From positions 124,001 to 188,000 of the forward strand of contig NZ_JADLQO010000019.1 of the NCBI RefSeq assembly GCF_015477775.1: a DNA stretch of 64,000 bases. Reading direction: 5' to 3'. The position numbers and the translations under genes were made by a program. How positions within the stretch are numbered: the first letter of the stretch is position 1; each line of letters starts with the position of its first letter. The notes below the pieces were generated by a model that made no database searches, was not told the DNA's origin, and saw only the letters and a list, made by a program, of their open reading frames with translations. The stretch is from Nocardia abscessus (GTDB taxonomy: Bacteria > Actinomycetota > Actinomycetes > Mycobacteriales > Mycobacteriaceae). Below, in pieces: positions 42,231-51,112 of this stretch.

Positions 42231-42797
42231 CAACGAACTCCTATCGTCGTGGACGACGCTAGAAGCTCAACTTTGCTCGAGGTCAAGACGGCTGGTCGGC
42301 AGCGGTGGTGCGTCACACCCGGCCGTGTGGGAAGGGGAAGCCGCGGGGAGTATGTCGCGTCGTGCGGCCCTGGATCAGGAACCCCGGCAATGAGCTCGGT
42401 ACATCCGAGAGGGTGGCGTGGACGGAATCCTCCGGACGCCGAGCCGGTGGTAGGGTGACGCCGTGCTCATCGAGGTCGACAGACTGTAGCCGCCTGTTCG
42501 AAGGCGGCGACTCCGGGTTGGGCGTTCATCGCATCCGATGAACCGCCGTGTCGCGCATGCGTAGCGCGCGAAGTCACCATCGTGTGCACCATCACCACGT
42601 CCGTTGGTAAGTCGTGGAATCGTCCTGGGCGCACGATGCCCGTCGCCTGAGCCTTCGTAATTCTTCGCGCGGTAATCGCCTGCGGGTAAATGGCTTCGGT
42701 ACCACTCGGTCTCCGCTGCTGCCCGCCGCCGCGTGCGCAGCCCGCATTCCCGGGCTTCAACGCAAGCTTCCCCCACGGGCACAAGGAGTTTCACCAT
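42231..42797. other. 567-bp region between NmrA-like and ABC-F genes
   Basis: It holds the SoxR-like promoter at its left end and a GC hairpin at 42489-42508 (GCCGCCT, loop GTTCGA, AGGCGGC). The remaining 290 bp before the ABC-F gene have no clear gene. Long leaders with attenuating structures are common before ABC-F resistance genes, but no diagnostic short leader peptide with ribosome site was seen. Confidence 0.45.
42256..42286 (-). promoter_or_regulatory. SoxR-like promoter of the NmrA gene
   Basis: Reading the minus strand, -35 TTGACC (42286-42281), a 19-bp spacer and -10 TAGCGT (42261-42256). The spacer carries CTCGA and TTGAG half-sites (one mismatch from symmetric), matching the SoxR box CCTCAAG...CTTGAGG in part. 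The 19-bp spacing is diagnostic of MerR-class activation. It lies 26 bp upstream of the NmrA ATG. Confidence 0.6.
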
Positions 42798-44420
42798 ATG
42801 TCGACATCCACGCATTCGTCGATCGCGTTGCACAACCTGTCGTTCGAATGGCCCGACGGCACCGTCGCGCTCGCACAGCTCAATGGCGCATTCGGCCCCG
42901 GGCGCACCGGGCTCGTCGGCCGCAACGGCGCCGGAAAGTCCACACTGCTGCGTCTGATCGCGGGAATCCTGACACCCACTTCGGGCCGCATCGAGGTCGA
43001 CGGCGAAGTCGGATATCTACCCCAGACACTGACCCTCGGTCACGACACCACCCTCGCCGAACTGCTCGGCATCGCGGGCACGCTCACCGCGTTGCGCGCG
43101 ATCGAATCCGGAGACACCGACGAACGACACTTCGAGGCGGTCGGCGACGACTGGGACATCGAAGCGCGCGCCGACGAGGCGCTACACGAAATCGGTTTCT
43201 CCGCAGCCGATCTCGACCGTCGCGTCGACCAGATATCCGGCGGCCAGGCCGTGCTCGCCGCCGTCACCGGGCTACGGATCCGCCGCACCCCGATCACTCT
43301 GCTCGACGAGCCGACGAACAATCTGGACCGTGCCACGCGCGCGCAGCTCGGCGCGTTCGTCGACACCTGGCCGGGCGCTCTCGTTGTCGTCAGTCACGAC
43401 CTAGAACTGCTCGAACGCATGGACAACACCGCCGAGTTACACGCGGCGGCAGTGGAAGTGTTCGGCGGTCCCTACGGCGCCTGGAAACAACACCTCGAAC
43501 AAAGACAGGCCGCGGCTGTGCAGGCGGCCCGCACCGCCGAACAAGTCTTGAAGACCGAGAAGCGCCAACGGATCGAGGCCGAGACCAAACTCGCGCGCCG
43601 CGAACGCACCGCACGAGCGACACAGCAGCACGGCGGGATCCCGCGCATCCTTGCCGGCAACCGCGCCAGCAAGGCCCAGGCCTCGGCGGGCGCGATGCGC
43701 ACCGGTCTCGACGCGAAAGTTCGCGCTGCTCAACAAGTTCTCGAAGCCGCCGAGTCTCGCGTACGCCGCGAGGAACACATCCACCTCGACTTGCCCGATC
43801 CGGACGTGCCACAAGGCCGCCGCATCGCCGAACTACGCGATGGCGACCACACGATCGTCATCCAGGGCCCCGAACGGGTCGCGCTGGTCGGACCGAACGG
43901 CGCGGGGAAGTCGACGCTGATCGAGAACCTGCTCGGCACGAGGACTCCTACGCCGGGACATGTGACGGGCACCCTGTTCACCGACCGCGTCGGTCATCTG
44001 CCCCAACGCCTGGACGGACTGGCCGAGGACGCCGGCGCGGTCGACAACGTTCACGCCGTCGCCACCACCACGCCACCGGCCACCATCCGCAATCAGCTGG
44101 CTCGGCTGCTGCTGCGTGGCGACAGCGTGGACCGGCCCGTGTCGACGCTCTCGGGCGGTGAACGCTTCCGCGTCTGCCTGGCCCGGCTGCTACTGGCCGA
44201 TCCGCCCGTGCAGCTGCTGATTCTCGACGAGCCCACCAACAACCTCGACATCGCCAGCGTCGAACAGCTCGTCGAGGCGCTCGCCGACTATCGGGGCGCG
44301 GTCCTCGTCGTCAGCCACGACCACCCGTTCCTGGCGCGGATCGGCATCGACACCATCATCGAACTCGGTCCGGACGGCCATCTGCGGCAGCGCGGCGCCT
44401 TCGAGGAACTCGACCACTGA
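42798..44420 (+). CDS. ABC-F family ATPase
   Basis: The 540-residue protein has two ABC ATPase domains and no membrane helices. Walker A GRNGAGKST and signature ISGGQ with LLDEPTNNLD form domain 1; Walker A GPNGAGKST and LSGGERFR with LILDEPTNNLD form domain 2. A charged linker of about 90 residues (KTEKRQRIEAETKLARRERTAR, in two parts) lies between, the P-site tRNA-interaction motif of ABC-F proteins. Members act on ribosomes as translation factors or antibiotic-protection proteins; the exact role is not readable. The ATG at 42798 follows AAGGAG. Confidence 0.94.
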   Translation: MSTSTHSSIALHNLSFEWPDGTVALAQLNGAFGPGRTGLVGRNGAGKSTLLRLIAGILTPTSGRIEVDGEVGYLPQTLTLGHDTTLAELLGIAGTLTALRAIESGDTDERHFEAVGDDWDIEARADEALHEIGFSAADLDRRVDQISGGQAVLAAVTGLRIRRTPITLLDEPTNNLDRATRAQLGAFVDTWPGALVVVSHDLELLERMDNTAELHAAAVEVFGGPYGAWKQHLEQRQAAAVQAARTAEQVLKTEKRQRIEAETKLARRERTARATQQHGGIPRILAGNRASKAQASAGAMRTGLDAKVRAAQQVLEAAESRVRREEHIHLDLPDPDVPQGRRIAELRDGDHTIVIQGPERVALVGPNGAGKSTLIENLLGTRTPTPGHVTGTLFTDRVGHLPQRLDGLAEDAGAVDNVHAVATTTPPATIRNQLARLLLRGDSVDRPVSTLSGGERFRVCLARLLLADPPVQLLILDEPTNNLDIASVEQLVEALADYRGAVLVVSHDHPFLARIGIDTIIELGPDGHLRQRGAFEELDH

Positions 44421-44585
44421 CGAGACCGGCGCGGCCACTGTGCACGGTAGGTTCGCCGCCACCGATTCGGCTGACCGACCTGGTGGCCGCGCCACCCGCA
44501 GGGTCGCGGCGGACCCGCGTCCGGCTGGGGCACGGATAAGGGGTGCCGCTGGTCCGGCGATCACCGTGGCGGTCGGCACGTGGGG

Positions 44586-45209
44586 TCAGCCGGCGAACGG
44601 GGGCAGTGCCGCGAAATCCGGGGCGAGCCGGGCGGTCGGGACGGTGTGCGCGATCCAGCGACGAGCACGGCTGAGCGGATGATCGGGGAATTTCGCGTCC
44701 CAGCGGATGTCGTCGGCCGCGTTGTACGGCAGCCGGCCCTGCACCTCGGGCGCGTAGGGATGCGGCGGATACATGTGGTCGAAACCGATCTCGGCGGCGA
44801 GCGTGGCCTCACGCAGGCCGGTGGTGCCGGTCTCGGGACAAAGGATCTGCAAGACCGCGCTGCTGCGGGCCTTCGGGATGATCACGGACGCGGCGAACAC
44901 CAAGCCCTGGGGCGGGTTCGGCAACGGTAGCTTCTCCATTCGCAACAGCGCGGGCTGCGCGTCCAGCCACACCACGAAAGCTTCGATCAGGCAGCCGTTC
45001 TCGGCGCTTCTCTCGGCCAGGCGACGGCGCAGAGCCGGCAGATCCTCCAGTGGAGCAGGCAGATCCGGGACCATGTCGAAGTACGACACGTTCACCATGT
45101 CACCGGTCCCAGGATCCCGCCAGGTCGCGTGGTCGACCTGCTGCATTTCCCCGATCTCGAACGAAATAGGCACCGGGCCAGAGTATCCCGCGGTCCGCAC
45201 CGCCCTCAT
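44586..45209 (-). CDS. Conserved hypothetical protein
   Basis: The 207-residue soluble protein reads MVPDLPAPLEDLPALRRRLAER, ENGCLIEAFVVWLDAQPALLRMEKLPLPNPPQGLVFAASVIIPKA, and FDHMYPPHPYAPEVQGRLPYNAADD, which look like an alpha/beta fold seen in many actinobacterial hypothetical proteins. The C-terminal SRARRWIAHTVPTARL is conserved-looking. I recognise no function. The start is uncertain: the ATG at 45209 or a GTG at 45173, neither with a clear ribosome site. Strong GC third-position bias supports coding. Confidence 0.72.
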   Translation of the reverse strand: MRAVRTAGYSGPVPISFEIGEMQQVDHATWRDPGTGDMVNVSYFDMVPDLPAPLEDLPALRRRLAERSAENGCLIEAFVVWLDAQPALLRMEKLPLPNPPQGLVFAASVIIPKARSSAVLQILCPETGTTGLREATLAAEIGFDHMYPPHPYAPEVQGRLPYNAADDIRWDAKFPDHPLSRARRWIAHTVPTARLAPDFAALPPFAG

Positions 45210-45280
45210 GGGTGTGCGCCGCTGGTGAGAACCGGTCTCTGCCTGGTAGGCAGCACCCGGATGGACGCTCGCAAGCGTCC

Positions 45281-46210
45281 TCATTCGGCCCGCCACTCCG
45301 ATTTCGGGCTCCGGTGGTCACTGGGCCGCGTGCCGCGTATCCGCTTGAACGCCACGCTCAATGCGAAGGCGTTGGCGTAGCCCACCTTTCTCGCGATCGT
45401 CCCCACCGTGTGGTCGGTCTCCCGCAGCAGGTTCGCGGCCGAGTCGATCCGCCAGCCCGTGAGGTAGGACATCGGCGGCTCGCCGACTAGCGCGGTGAAC
45501 CGCCGGGCGAGCGCAGCGCGCGACACCCCCACCTTCGACGCCAGATCCGCCACCGTCCATGGGTAGGCGGGTGTGTCGTGCAGGAGCCGAAGCGCCGCAC
45601 CTACGACCGGGTCGTCCAGTGCGCGGCACCAGGCCGGGGCATCGGTGTCCGGGTTGTCGAACCAGCTGCGCAGCGCGGAAACCAGCATCAGGTCCAGCAG
45701 CCGGTCCAGCACCAGCTGCTGTCCCGGCCGGTCCCTGGCGACCTCTTCGGCCACTGTCTCCACCGGCGGGTAGGGGCTCTCCTCGCGCGGCACCACCAGC
45801 ACGGCGGGCAGCGCTCGCAGCAGTCGTTCGCTGAGCTCGCCCCGGCGCTCGAAAGCCCCGCTGACCAGCACAGCGGCCTCTTCGGACGGCGTTCCGCAGG
45901 TCCGGGCCTGCTCGATGCCCTCGGCTCCCGGGCAGTAGTCGGCGCTGGTCACCACGAGCGAGGGTGTGGTCGCGGGGTGGTCGGCCACCGTGTAGGGCAC
46001 GTCGCCGCGGACGACGGCTATATCGCCGACGCCGACGGGTACCGGTTCGTGCTGGTCCGGCACGATCCACGCCTGCCCGCGCAGCATCGTGGCCAGCGTC
46101 AGCGGGGCGCCGCTGGCCATCCGGAGAGCCCAGGGCGGGCGCACGATCGTCTGCCGGAAGACGGCGCCGCGCGCCCGTACTTCTGCCAACAGCTGCGACA
46201 CTGCGTCCAT
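45281..46210 (-). CDS. AraC-family regulator (cupin-sensor type)
   Basis: The 309-residue regulator has an N-terminal cupin-like sensor (APLTLATMLRGQAWIVP, GVGDIAVVRGDVPYTVAD, PTCG-like ARTCGTPSEEAAVLVSGAF) of the AraC_binding/cupin_6 type. The C-terminal two-HTH domain has WTVADLASKVGVSRAALARRFTALVGEPPMSYLTGWRID and IARKVGYANAFALSVAFKR. The ATG at 46210 faces the NmrA-like gene across 80 bp, the common pattern in which this AraC subgroup activates a reductase. Confidence 0.92.
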   Translation of the reverse strand: MDAVSQLLAEVRARGAVFRQTIVRPPWALRMASGAPLTLATMLRGQAWIVPDQHEPVPVGVGDIAVVRGDVPYTVADHPATTPSLVVTSADYCPGAEGIEQARTCGTPSEEAAVLVSGAFERRGELSERLLRALPAVLVVPREESPYPPVETVAEEVARDRPGQQLVLDRLLDLMLVSALRSWFDNPDTDAPAWCRALDDPVVGAALRLLHDTPAYPWTVADLASKVGVSRAALARRFTALVGEPPMSYLTGWRIDSAANLLRETDHTVGTIARKVGYANAFALSVAFKRIRGTRPSDHRSPKSEWRAE

Positions 46211-46290
46211 GTCGTCAGAGTAGACGCCCAGACATCAACTGGCGCTTCCTAACCATGGATCGTCTCGGTATCAGCCGGTTGACTGGGGTC

Positions 46291-47136
46291 ATGTCTGAAC
46301 ATCCGATTCTTGTCACGGGGGCGACCGGCAAGTCCGGCCGCCGCGTCGTCAGCCGATTGCGGGCGAAGGGGTTGCCGGTTCGCGCCGCGGCCCGGAAGGG
46401 CGAGCATGTCTTCGATTGGACCGACCGCGGCACCTGGGACGCCGCGCTGGAGGGCGTGCGGTCGATCTATATCGTGCAATTGGACGGCACTGAACTCGTT
46501 CGCCCGTTCGTCGAGCGGGCAGTGCGGCACGGAGTGCGGCGGATCGTGCTGGCGTCTGGGCGCGGAATCGACGATCCGGACTATGCCAAAGACAGCGGCG
46601 GTGTGTTGGAGGGCATCGTCGACAGCGAGGCCGCTGTGCGGGAGAGCGGTCTGGAGTGGACGATCAGCAGGCCGGGCTGGTTCGCGCAGAACTTCAGCGA
46701 GGGTTTCTTCGCCGATGCCATCCGCGCCGGTGAACTGCGGCTGCCCGCAGGCGACGGGGCTGCCAGCTTCATCGATGCCGAGGACATCGCCGCGGTGGTG
46801 GTCGCCGCGCTGACCGAAGACCGGCACGCGGGCCGGATCTACGAACTGTCCGGTCCCCGGGCGGTGACGCTGGCCGAGGCGGTCGCCACGATCTCCGAGG
46901 CTACCGGTCGCGAAATCCGTTACGTGCCGCTGTCCGTCGAGGACTACGTCGCGGAACTCGTTCGCCAGGGATTGCCGCCTGCGGACGCCGCGGCTTTCGC
47001 GGACGTCATCGAGCCGCTGGGGGAGGGGAAGGACGAACACGTCTCCGACGGCGTGCAGCGGGCCCTCGGTCGCCCGCCGCGGACCTTCGCCGAATTCGCC
47101 CGGTCCACTGCTGCCGCGGGGGGTTGGCCGAACTGA
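46291..47136 (+). CDS. NmrA-like NAD(P)H-binding oxidoreductase
   Basis: A 281-residue atypical SDR. HPILVTGATGKSGRRVVSRL holds the GxxGxxG motif, RRIVLASGRGIDD the central strand, and WTISRPGWFAQNFSE the substrate loop typical of the NmrA/azoreductase-like subgroup. It ends RTFAEFARSTAAAG like its relative at 41376, suggesting paralogy. The start is the ATG at 46291; an ATG at 46255 is in frame. It is divergent from the AraC gene and is the likely target of that regulator. Confidence 0.9.
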   Translation: MSEHPILVTGATGKSGRRVVSRLRAKGLPVRAAARKGEHVFDWTDRGTWDAALEGVRSIYIVQLDGTELVRPFVERAVRHGVRRIVLASGRGIDDPDYAKDSGGVLEGIVDSEAAVRESGLEWTISRPGWFAQNFSEGFFADAIRAGELRLPAGDGAASFIDAEDIAAVVVAALTEDRHAGRIYELSGPRAVTLAEAVATISEATGREIRYVPLSVEDYVAELVRQGLPPADAAAFADVIEPLGEGKDEHVSDGVQRALGRPPRTFAEFARSTAAAGGWPN

Positions 47137-47312
47137 CCAGCGAGACCTGACAGCGCAACTCCGCCCGCGGGGGCGAGCAGTGAAGCCCGCGCAGATCGGG
47201 GTCGCTGATCCGATGACGCCCCCGCCCGGCGAGCGGGCGGGTTCTCAGCAGCTACCACGAACTCCAGTGGGGGCGGTCGCGTCCGGGTGGTGGCAGAAGA
47301 GAATCGGGGTGG

Positions 47313-47651
47313 TCATCGGCTCGACTGCGCGAGCCCCCGCCGCTCGAACGCATCGAGCACGTCGACATGGGTGGCCGGAACCTCGACGTGCAGCACCGGT
47401 CGGTTCTCGTCCCCGTCGAAGGTGAAGGTGAAGAACGAGCAGCAACCGCTCTCCCGGGCCGTCAAGTCACGGCCCTCCGGTTCGGCGCCGCCTACCAGCA
47501 CCAGATCCAACCGTGTGCGGTCCGGCCGTGCGATCGCGCGCACGGAGGCGGCGAAGAAGGCGTCGAACTCCGCTATCCGGACCGGCTGCTCGGCAGTCGG
47601 CAGCGTGCACGAGTCCGGAGCCCAACCGGCAGAACCGAGATTGATCGTCAT
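47313..47651 (-). CDS. Small conserved protein under a MerR-type promoter
   Basis: The 112-residue soluble protein has EQPVRIAEFDAFFAASVRAI followed by RESGCCSFFTFTF, whose adjacent cysteines could bind a soft metal or thiol-reactive compound. Proteins of this type accompany MerR heavy-metal-type regulators in actinobacteria. The ATG at 47651 is only 7 bp from the predicted -10, so the message is probably leaderless, which explains the missing ribosome site. The gene's own MerR regulator is not adjacent. Confidence 0.75.
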   Translation of the reverse strand: MTINLGSAGWAPDSCTLPTAEQPVRIAEFDAFFAASVRAIARPDRTRLDLVLVGGAEPEGRDLTARESGCCSFFTFTFDGDENRPVLHVEVPATHVDVLDAFERRGLAQSSR

Positions 47652-47658
47652 GAATCGA

Positions 47659-47689
47659 CGGTAAGCCTGTACATGGGTACAGGATGCAA
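47659..47689 (-). promoter_or_regulatory. MerR-activated promoter with 19-bp spacer
   Basis: Minus strand: -35 TTGCAT (47689-47684), a 19-bp spacer containing CCTGTAC and GTACAGG (perfect 7-bp arms, 4-bp centre), and -10 TTACCG (47664-47659). This is the classic layout of metal-type MerR promoters. The start codon follows the -10 after 7 bp. Confidence 0.8.
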
Positions 47690-47903
47690 GTCCGATTCCG
47701 GCAACAGACCTTCACTCCCATGCAGGAACGCGCCGGCCTTGCCAACCGGATCCGCGGACCGACTTCTCCGCCGTGCAGAAATCGACCAGGGCGCGGGTGA
47801 CGCGACCGGGGGCGTTCTCCGCGGGGATGCGTGCGGATCGCCGCCGCGTTCTCTGTCGTTATCCTCGCAGTACTGTCCGCCCTCTTTGTCCTCGGAAATC
47901 TCG

Positions 47904-48050
47904 GTGACCGCCACCCCCATTCGCGCCCTGAATCTCTACCTCGACGGCTCGCCCAGCCGGGCCGCCGCGGCCGGGGAAGGGGTAGTCGCTGCTCAGCGTG
48001 CCGCCGGGTCGATCGTCCCGCACCCAACGGCCGTGAGCGAGGCGCGATGA
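47904..48050 (+). CDS. Possible 48-residue peptide coupled to AraC gene
   Basis: A short frame from GTG 47904 (TATPIRALNLYLDGS onward) whose stop overlaps the AraC start by 4 bp. The overlap suggests coupling, but the ribosome site is weak and no family is recognised. It may instead be a remnant of a longer gene or chance. Confidence 0.3.
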   Translation: MTATPIRALNLYLDGSPSRAAAAGEGVVAAQRAAGSIVPHPTAVSEAR

Positions 48051-48781
48051 CCGACTCGATCTCCAAGTGGCTCGGCGGTGTGGTGTTCACCCCCGGTCTG
48101 ATGGCCTTCACCGGCGAAATCGGGGCTGCCGCAGCGCATTCTCACGCCGCCGTGCAGGTGTTGCTGGTCACCCGCGGCGAACTCACCCTCATCGACGGCA
48201 GCGGGAACGCCGACCGCGCCGACCTCGCGATCATCCCGCCTGGAGTCCGTCACGAAGTGCGCGTGGGGGCTGGGACCGCCGGATTCCTCGCCTACCTCGA
48301 TCCGGCAGGCATCGCTGGACGCGCTGCCATCGCCCGTTTGGCCGACCGTCCCGCGGATCGTGTGCGGAGTTGGATCGCAGCGGCCATCCCGACGTCGCAC
48401 GGCTATCCGCCACGGGATTCGGCGATCGCCTTGCCCCGGCGTGCCACGCATCCGGTGGTGATCGCGGCGATGGAGTTGGCGGACGCCGGCCCGGTGGGAC
48501 CGCCGACCCTCGGTGAGTTGGCCCGCCGGGTCGCGATGTCCCCGAGTCGCCTGTCGCACCTGTTCGCCGCCGAGGTCGGGCTGCCCTATGCAGCGTGGCG
48601 GCGCTGGACGCGGCTGCGCCGCGCCATCGACGAGGTCCGAGCGGGACGATCGTTGACCGAAGCCGCCCATGCCGCCGGATTCGCCGACAGCGCGCACCTC
48701 ACCCGCACCTGCCGCGACCTGTTCGGCATCACCCCCACCGAGGCCCTGGTGGCGACCGGCTGGCGCCGGACACCCGGCTGA
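48047..48781 (+). CDS. AraC-family regulator
   Basis: The 244-residue regulator has an N-terminal cupin sensor: AAAHSHAAVQVLLVTRGELTL, with the metal-type His pair HSH, and DLAIIPPGVRHEVRVG. The C-terminal AraC HTH has PTLGELARRVAMSPSRLSHLFAAEVGLPYAAWRRW and LTEAAHAAGFADSAHLTRTCRDLFGITP. The ATG at 48047 overlaps the stop of the 48-codon frame upstream. It lies 64 bp before the sterol-desaturase-family hydroxylase gene on the same strand, its likely target or partner. Confidence 0.92.
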   Translation: MTDSISKWLGGVVFTPGLMAFTGEIGAAAAHSHAAVQVLLVTRGELTLIDGSGNADRADLAIIPPGVRHEVRVGAGTAGFLAYLDPAGIAGRAAIARLADRPADRVRSWIAAAIPTSHGYPPRDSAIALPRRATHPVVIAAMELADAGPVGPPTLGELARRVAMSPSRLSHLFAAEVGLPYAAWRRWTRLRRAIDEVRAGRSLTEAAHAAGFADSAHLTRTCRDLFGITPTEALVATGWRRTPG

Positions 48782-48845
48782 GCCGCCGGTGAGGTCAGCC
48801 GATTTCTACAAGCGCCCGCCCACTCAGCCCGGCGACGCTGAAACT

Positions 48846-49796
48846 ATGATTACGTTCATCCGACCAGCCGTCCGCTACGGCTACGCCCCGCTCATGCTGC
48901 TCGGCGTCAACGGCCTCGGCATCGCCGTCGCCGCCTCCGGCGCGAGCAAACTATGGCTGCTCGCTCTGCTCGTCGCCGCGATCGCCATGTCGTTCACCGC
49001 CGAACGCATGCTGCCCTACGAGTCGACCTGGAATGACTCGCACGGGGATTCCGGCCGCGATACGGCCCACGCCTTCGTCAACGAGACGCTGATCCTCGCT
49101 AGCGTGGCCGCCATCCCCGCACTCGCCGCAGTACTACCCGGCGACGGAATCTGGCCTGGGACAATGCCGTTTGTCGTACAAGTGCTGATCGCGATCCTGT
49201 TCGCCGATCTCGGTATCACTCTCACCCACTACGCCAGCCACAAAATCGGTGTGCTGTGGCGCTTTCATGCCGTGCACCACAGCGTCAAACGGTTCTACGG
49301 CCTCAACGGTCTGATGAAACACCCGCTGCACCAGACCATCGAAATGACCGCGGGCGTCACCCCGCTGCTGCTGCTCGGCATACCTGTTCCGGTCGCCGGT
49401 GCACTGTCGCTCGCCGTGGCCGTGCAACTTCTGCTGCAACACTCCAATGCCGACTACCGCGTCGGCCCGTTCAGGCGTGTGCTGGCCCTCAACGAAGGCC
49501 ATCGATTCCATCACCTGAAATGGGCAGGCATCGGCGACGTCAACTTCGGACTGTTCACCCTGCTCTGGGATCACCTGCTGCGCACCTACAGCTACGATCC
49601 CGCCCGCCGTTTCAGCAGCGAGGACCTCGGCATGGCCGCCGAACCCCACTACCCGGTCGGCTACCTCGCCCAACTCGCCGAACCGTTCACCGCACACGGC
49701 GCCTGCCAATTCACCGCCGGTATCGCGACCTCGTTGGAGCATGCGCGATCGGCCCGCCCCGGCCCGTCGGGGGAAGATCACCAGATGGTGTCCTGA
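48846..49796 (+). CDS. Sterol desaturase/fatty acid hydroxylase-family membrane protein
   Basis: The 316-residue membrane di-iron protein has His boxes HYASHKIGVLW, FHAVHHSVK, HPLHQ and HRFHHLKW, in the order typical of the FA_hydroxylase family that includes sterol desaturases, carotene hydroxylases and alkylglycerol monooxygenase-like enzymes. Four to five hydrophobic helices frame them. The ATG at 48846 lacks a strong ribosome site. It follows an AraC gene, an arrangement often seen for this enzyme family in actinobacteria. The substrate is unknown. Confidence 0.9.
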   Translation: MITFIRPAVRYGYAPLMLLGVNGLGIAVAASGASKLWLLALLVAAIAMSFTAERMLPYESTWNDSHGDSGRDTAHAFVNETLILASVAAIPALAAVLPGDGIWPGTMPFVVQVLIAILFADLGITLTHYASHKIGVLWRFHAVHHSVKRFYGLNGLMKHPLHQTIEMTAGVTPLLLLGIPVPVAGALSLAVAVQLLLQHSNADYRVGPFRRVLALNEGHRFHHLKWAGIGDVNFGLFTLLWDHLLRTYSYDPARRFSSEDLGMAAEPHYPVGYLAQLAEPFTAHGACQFTAGIATSLEHARSARPGPSGEDHQMVS

Positions 49797-50047
49797 CCGC
49801 CATCGGCTTCCGCTGCGTGGCGCCGATACCGCCACGCGGCAGCGCCTTCGGGATCATGCCGTTATGGTCTGCCCCTCTCGCTGGACTCGACACTACGCGC
49901 GCACCGCGATTTCCTCGAGCGCGTCTACACGATGCGCGGCGAAGAAGACGACACTCAGGCCAGCGGAGCCAGAGCCGGCTGAATATCGGACTCGCGATGC
50001 GTCCACGCCGCCCGAAGCAACTGTGACAATTGGGGTGTGGGCCGGGG

Positions 50048-51112
50048 TCAGGCCAGGGAGACCAGTTCGTGCAACGTCGTGCCGGTGCGCTTCTCGACGC
50101 CGGTCGCAGTGTGGACGGTCAATTCGAACGACGACTCGAACCGGAAGTAGCCGGGATGCCCGACCAGCCGGTGGACCAGCGGTTTGATCAGCCGTGTTCG
50201 GGCGACGGGGATGTCATCGATCAGGTCGTGGGCGTGGATGACCTTGTCGACGGCCAACCGCAGATCCACGCTGCCCGGTACCTGCAGTTCGATCCATTCC
50301 GGGTAGGTTCGGCCGGCGACGGCGTCGAAGCGCGCCGGACCTTCGGTGAGAATCGTTTCGCCGGTCGACAATACGATGTCGGCGTGGTGGGCGAGCATCA
50401 GCGGACTGATCTCGTGCCCACCCCGACGCTGCTGGGTCAGTACCGAGGCGTAGAGCAGTGAATAGTCCTCGACGTACAGGCGCCCCCAGTGCCAGCGGTC
50501 GATGATCTTCTTCATGTCGCCGACACCCCAGTTGTGGTCGTGGTACCCGCGTCCGGTGACCTCGTGCCGGGCGCCGTCGAGCTCGATGGCGCCCGTCACC
50601 CGGGCGCGGGGCGCCCCCACCATCCACCCGAACGAATCTCTGCTCCCGAAACGGGTTTCTCCCTTGCCCGGCATCCAACTGGGGGTTTCGTTGTGGAATC
50701 GCAGATCGAAGACCATTCCGTCCTCGGCCATGTGCAGATGGTGAATCGGCAGGCCGTTCGCCGGGTGCTCGGTGTGGGCGCGGTTGGCGCCGATCCGCAC
50801 GTCGCAGGCTTCGGCCGAGAACACCGCCGCCGCCCGCGAATACCGCCGCGACACCTGGCGGCGGGTTCCATCCGGCGCGTACACGATCATCTCCACCCAC
50901 GGCTTGGCGTTGGGAAGATCCTCGGGCCGCCGCTTGGTCAGGAACCCGATCACCACGTGCCCGGTGTCGAGGTGTGCGTCGAAGTACCAGTGCTCGAAGG
51001 CCAGTTTGCTCGGCGACGGATGAAGGCCGTTGTGCTGCGGCTCCACGGGAGTCAGCACTCCGTCCCGGCGGCCGGGCCCGTTCCATGCTTCGACGATGTC
51101 TGCGGTACTCAT
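50048..51112 (-). CDS. CrtC/AttH-like (hydroxyneurosporene-synthase family) protein
   Basis: A 354-residue protein of the AttH/CrtC lipocalin-like fold. FEHWYFDAHLDTGHVVIGF near residue 38 and GRGYHDHNWGVGDMKKIIDRWHWGRLY near residue 185 are the two signature blocks, with the His/Asp/Asn cluster used by carotenoid hydratases and related cyclases. The start ATG at 51112 overlaps the MpaB oxygenase stop by 4 bp, so the two act together. A hydratase, cyclase or isomerase role on a lipid or terpenoid is plausible; no carotenoid genes adjoin it. Confidence 0.83.
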   Translation of the reverse strand: MSTADIVEAWNGPGRRDGVLTPVEPQHNGLHPSPSKLAFEHWYFDAHLDTGHVVIGFLTKRRPEDLPNAKPWVEMIVYAPDGTRRQVSRRYSRAAAVFSAEACDVRIGANRAHTEHPANGLPIHHLHMAEDGMVFDLRFHNETPSWMPGKGETRFGSRDSFGWMVGAPRARVTGAIELDGARHEVTGRGYHDHNWGVGDMKKIIDRWHWGRLYVEDYSLLYASVLTQQRRGGHEISPLMLAHHADIVLSTGETILTEGPARFDAVAGRTYPEWIELQVPGSVDLRLAVDKVIHAHDLIDDIPVARTRLIKPLVHRLVGHPGYFRFESSFELTVHTATGVEKRTGTTLHELVSLA

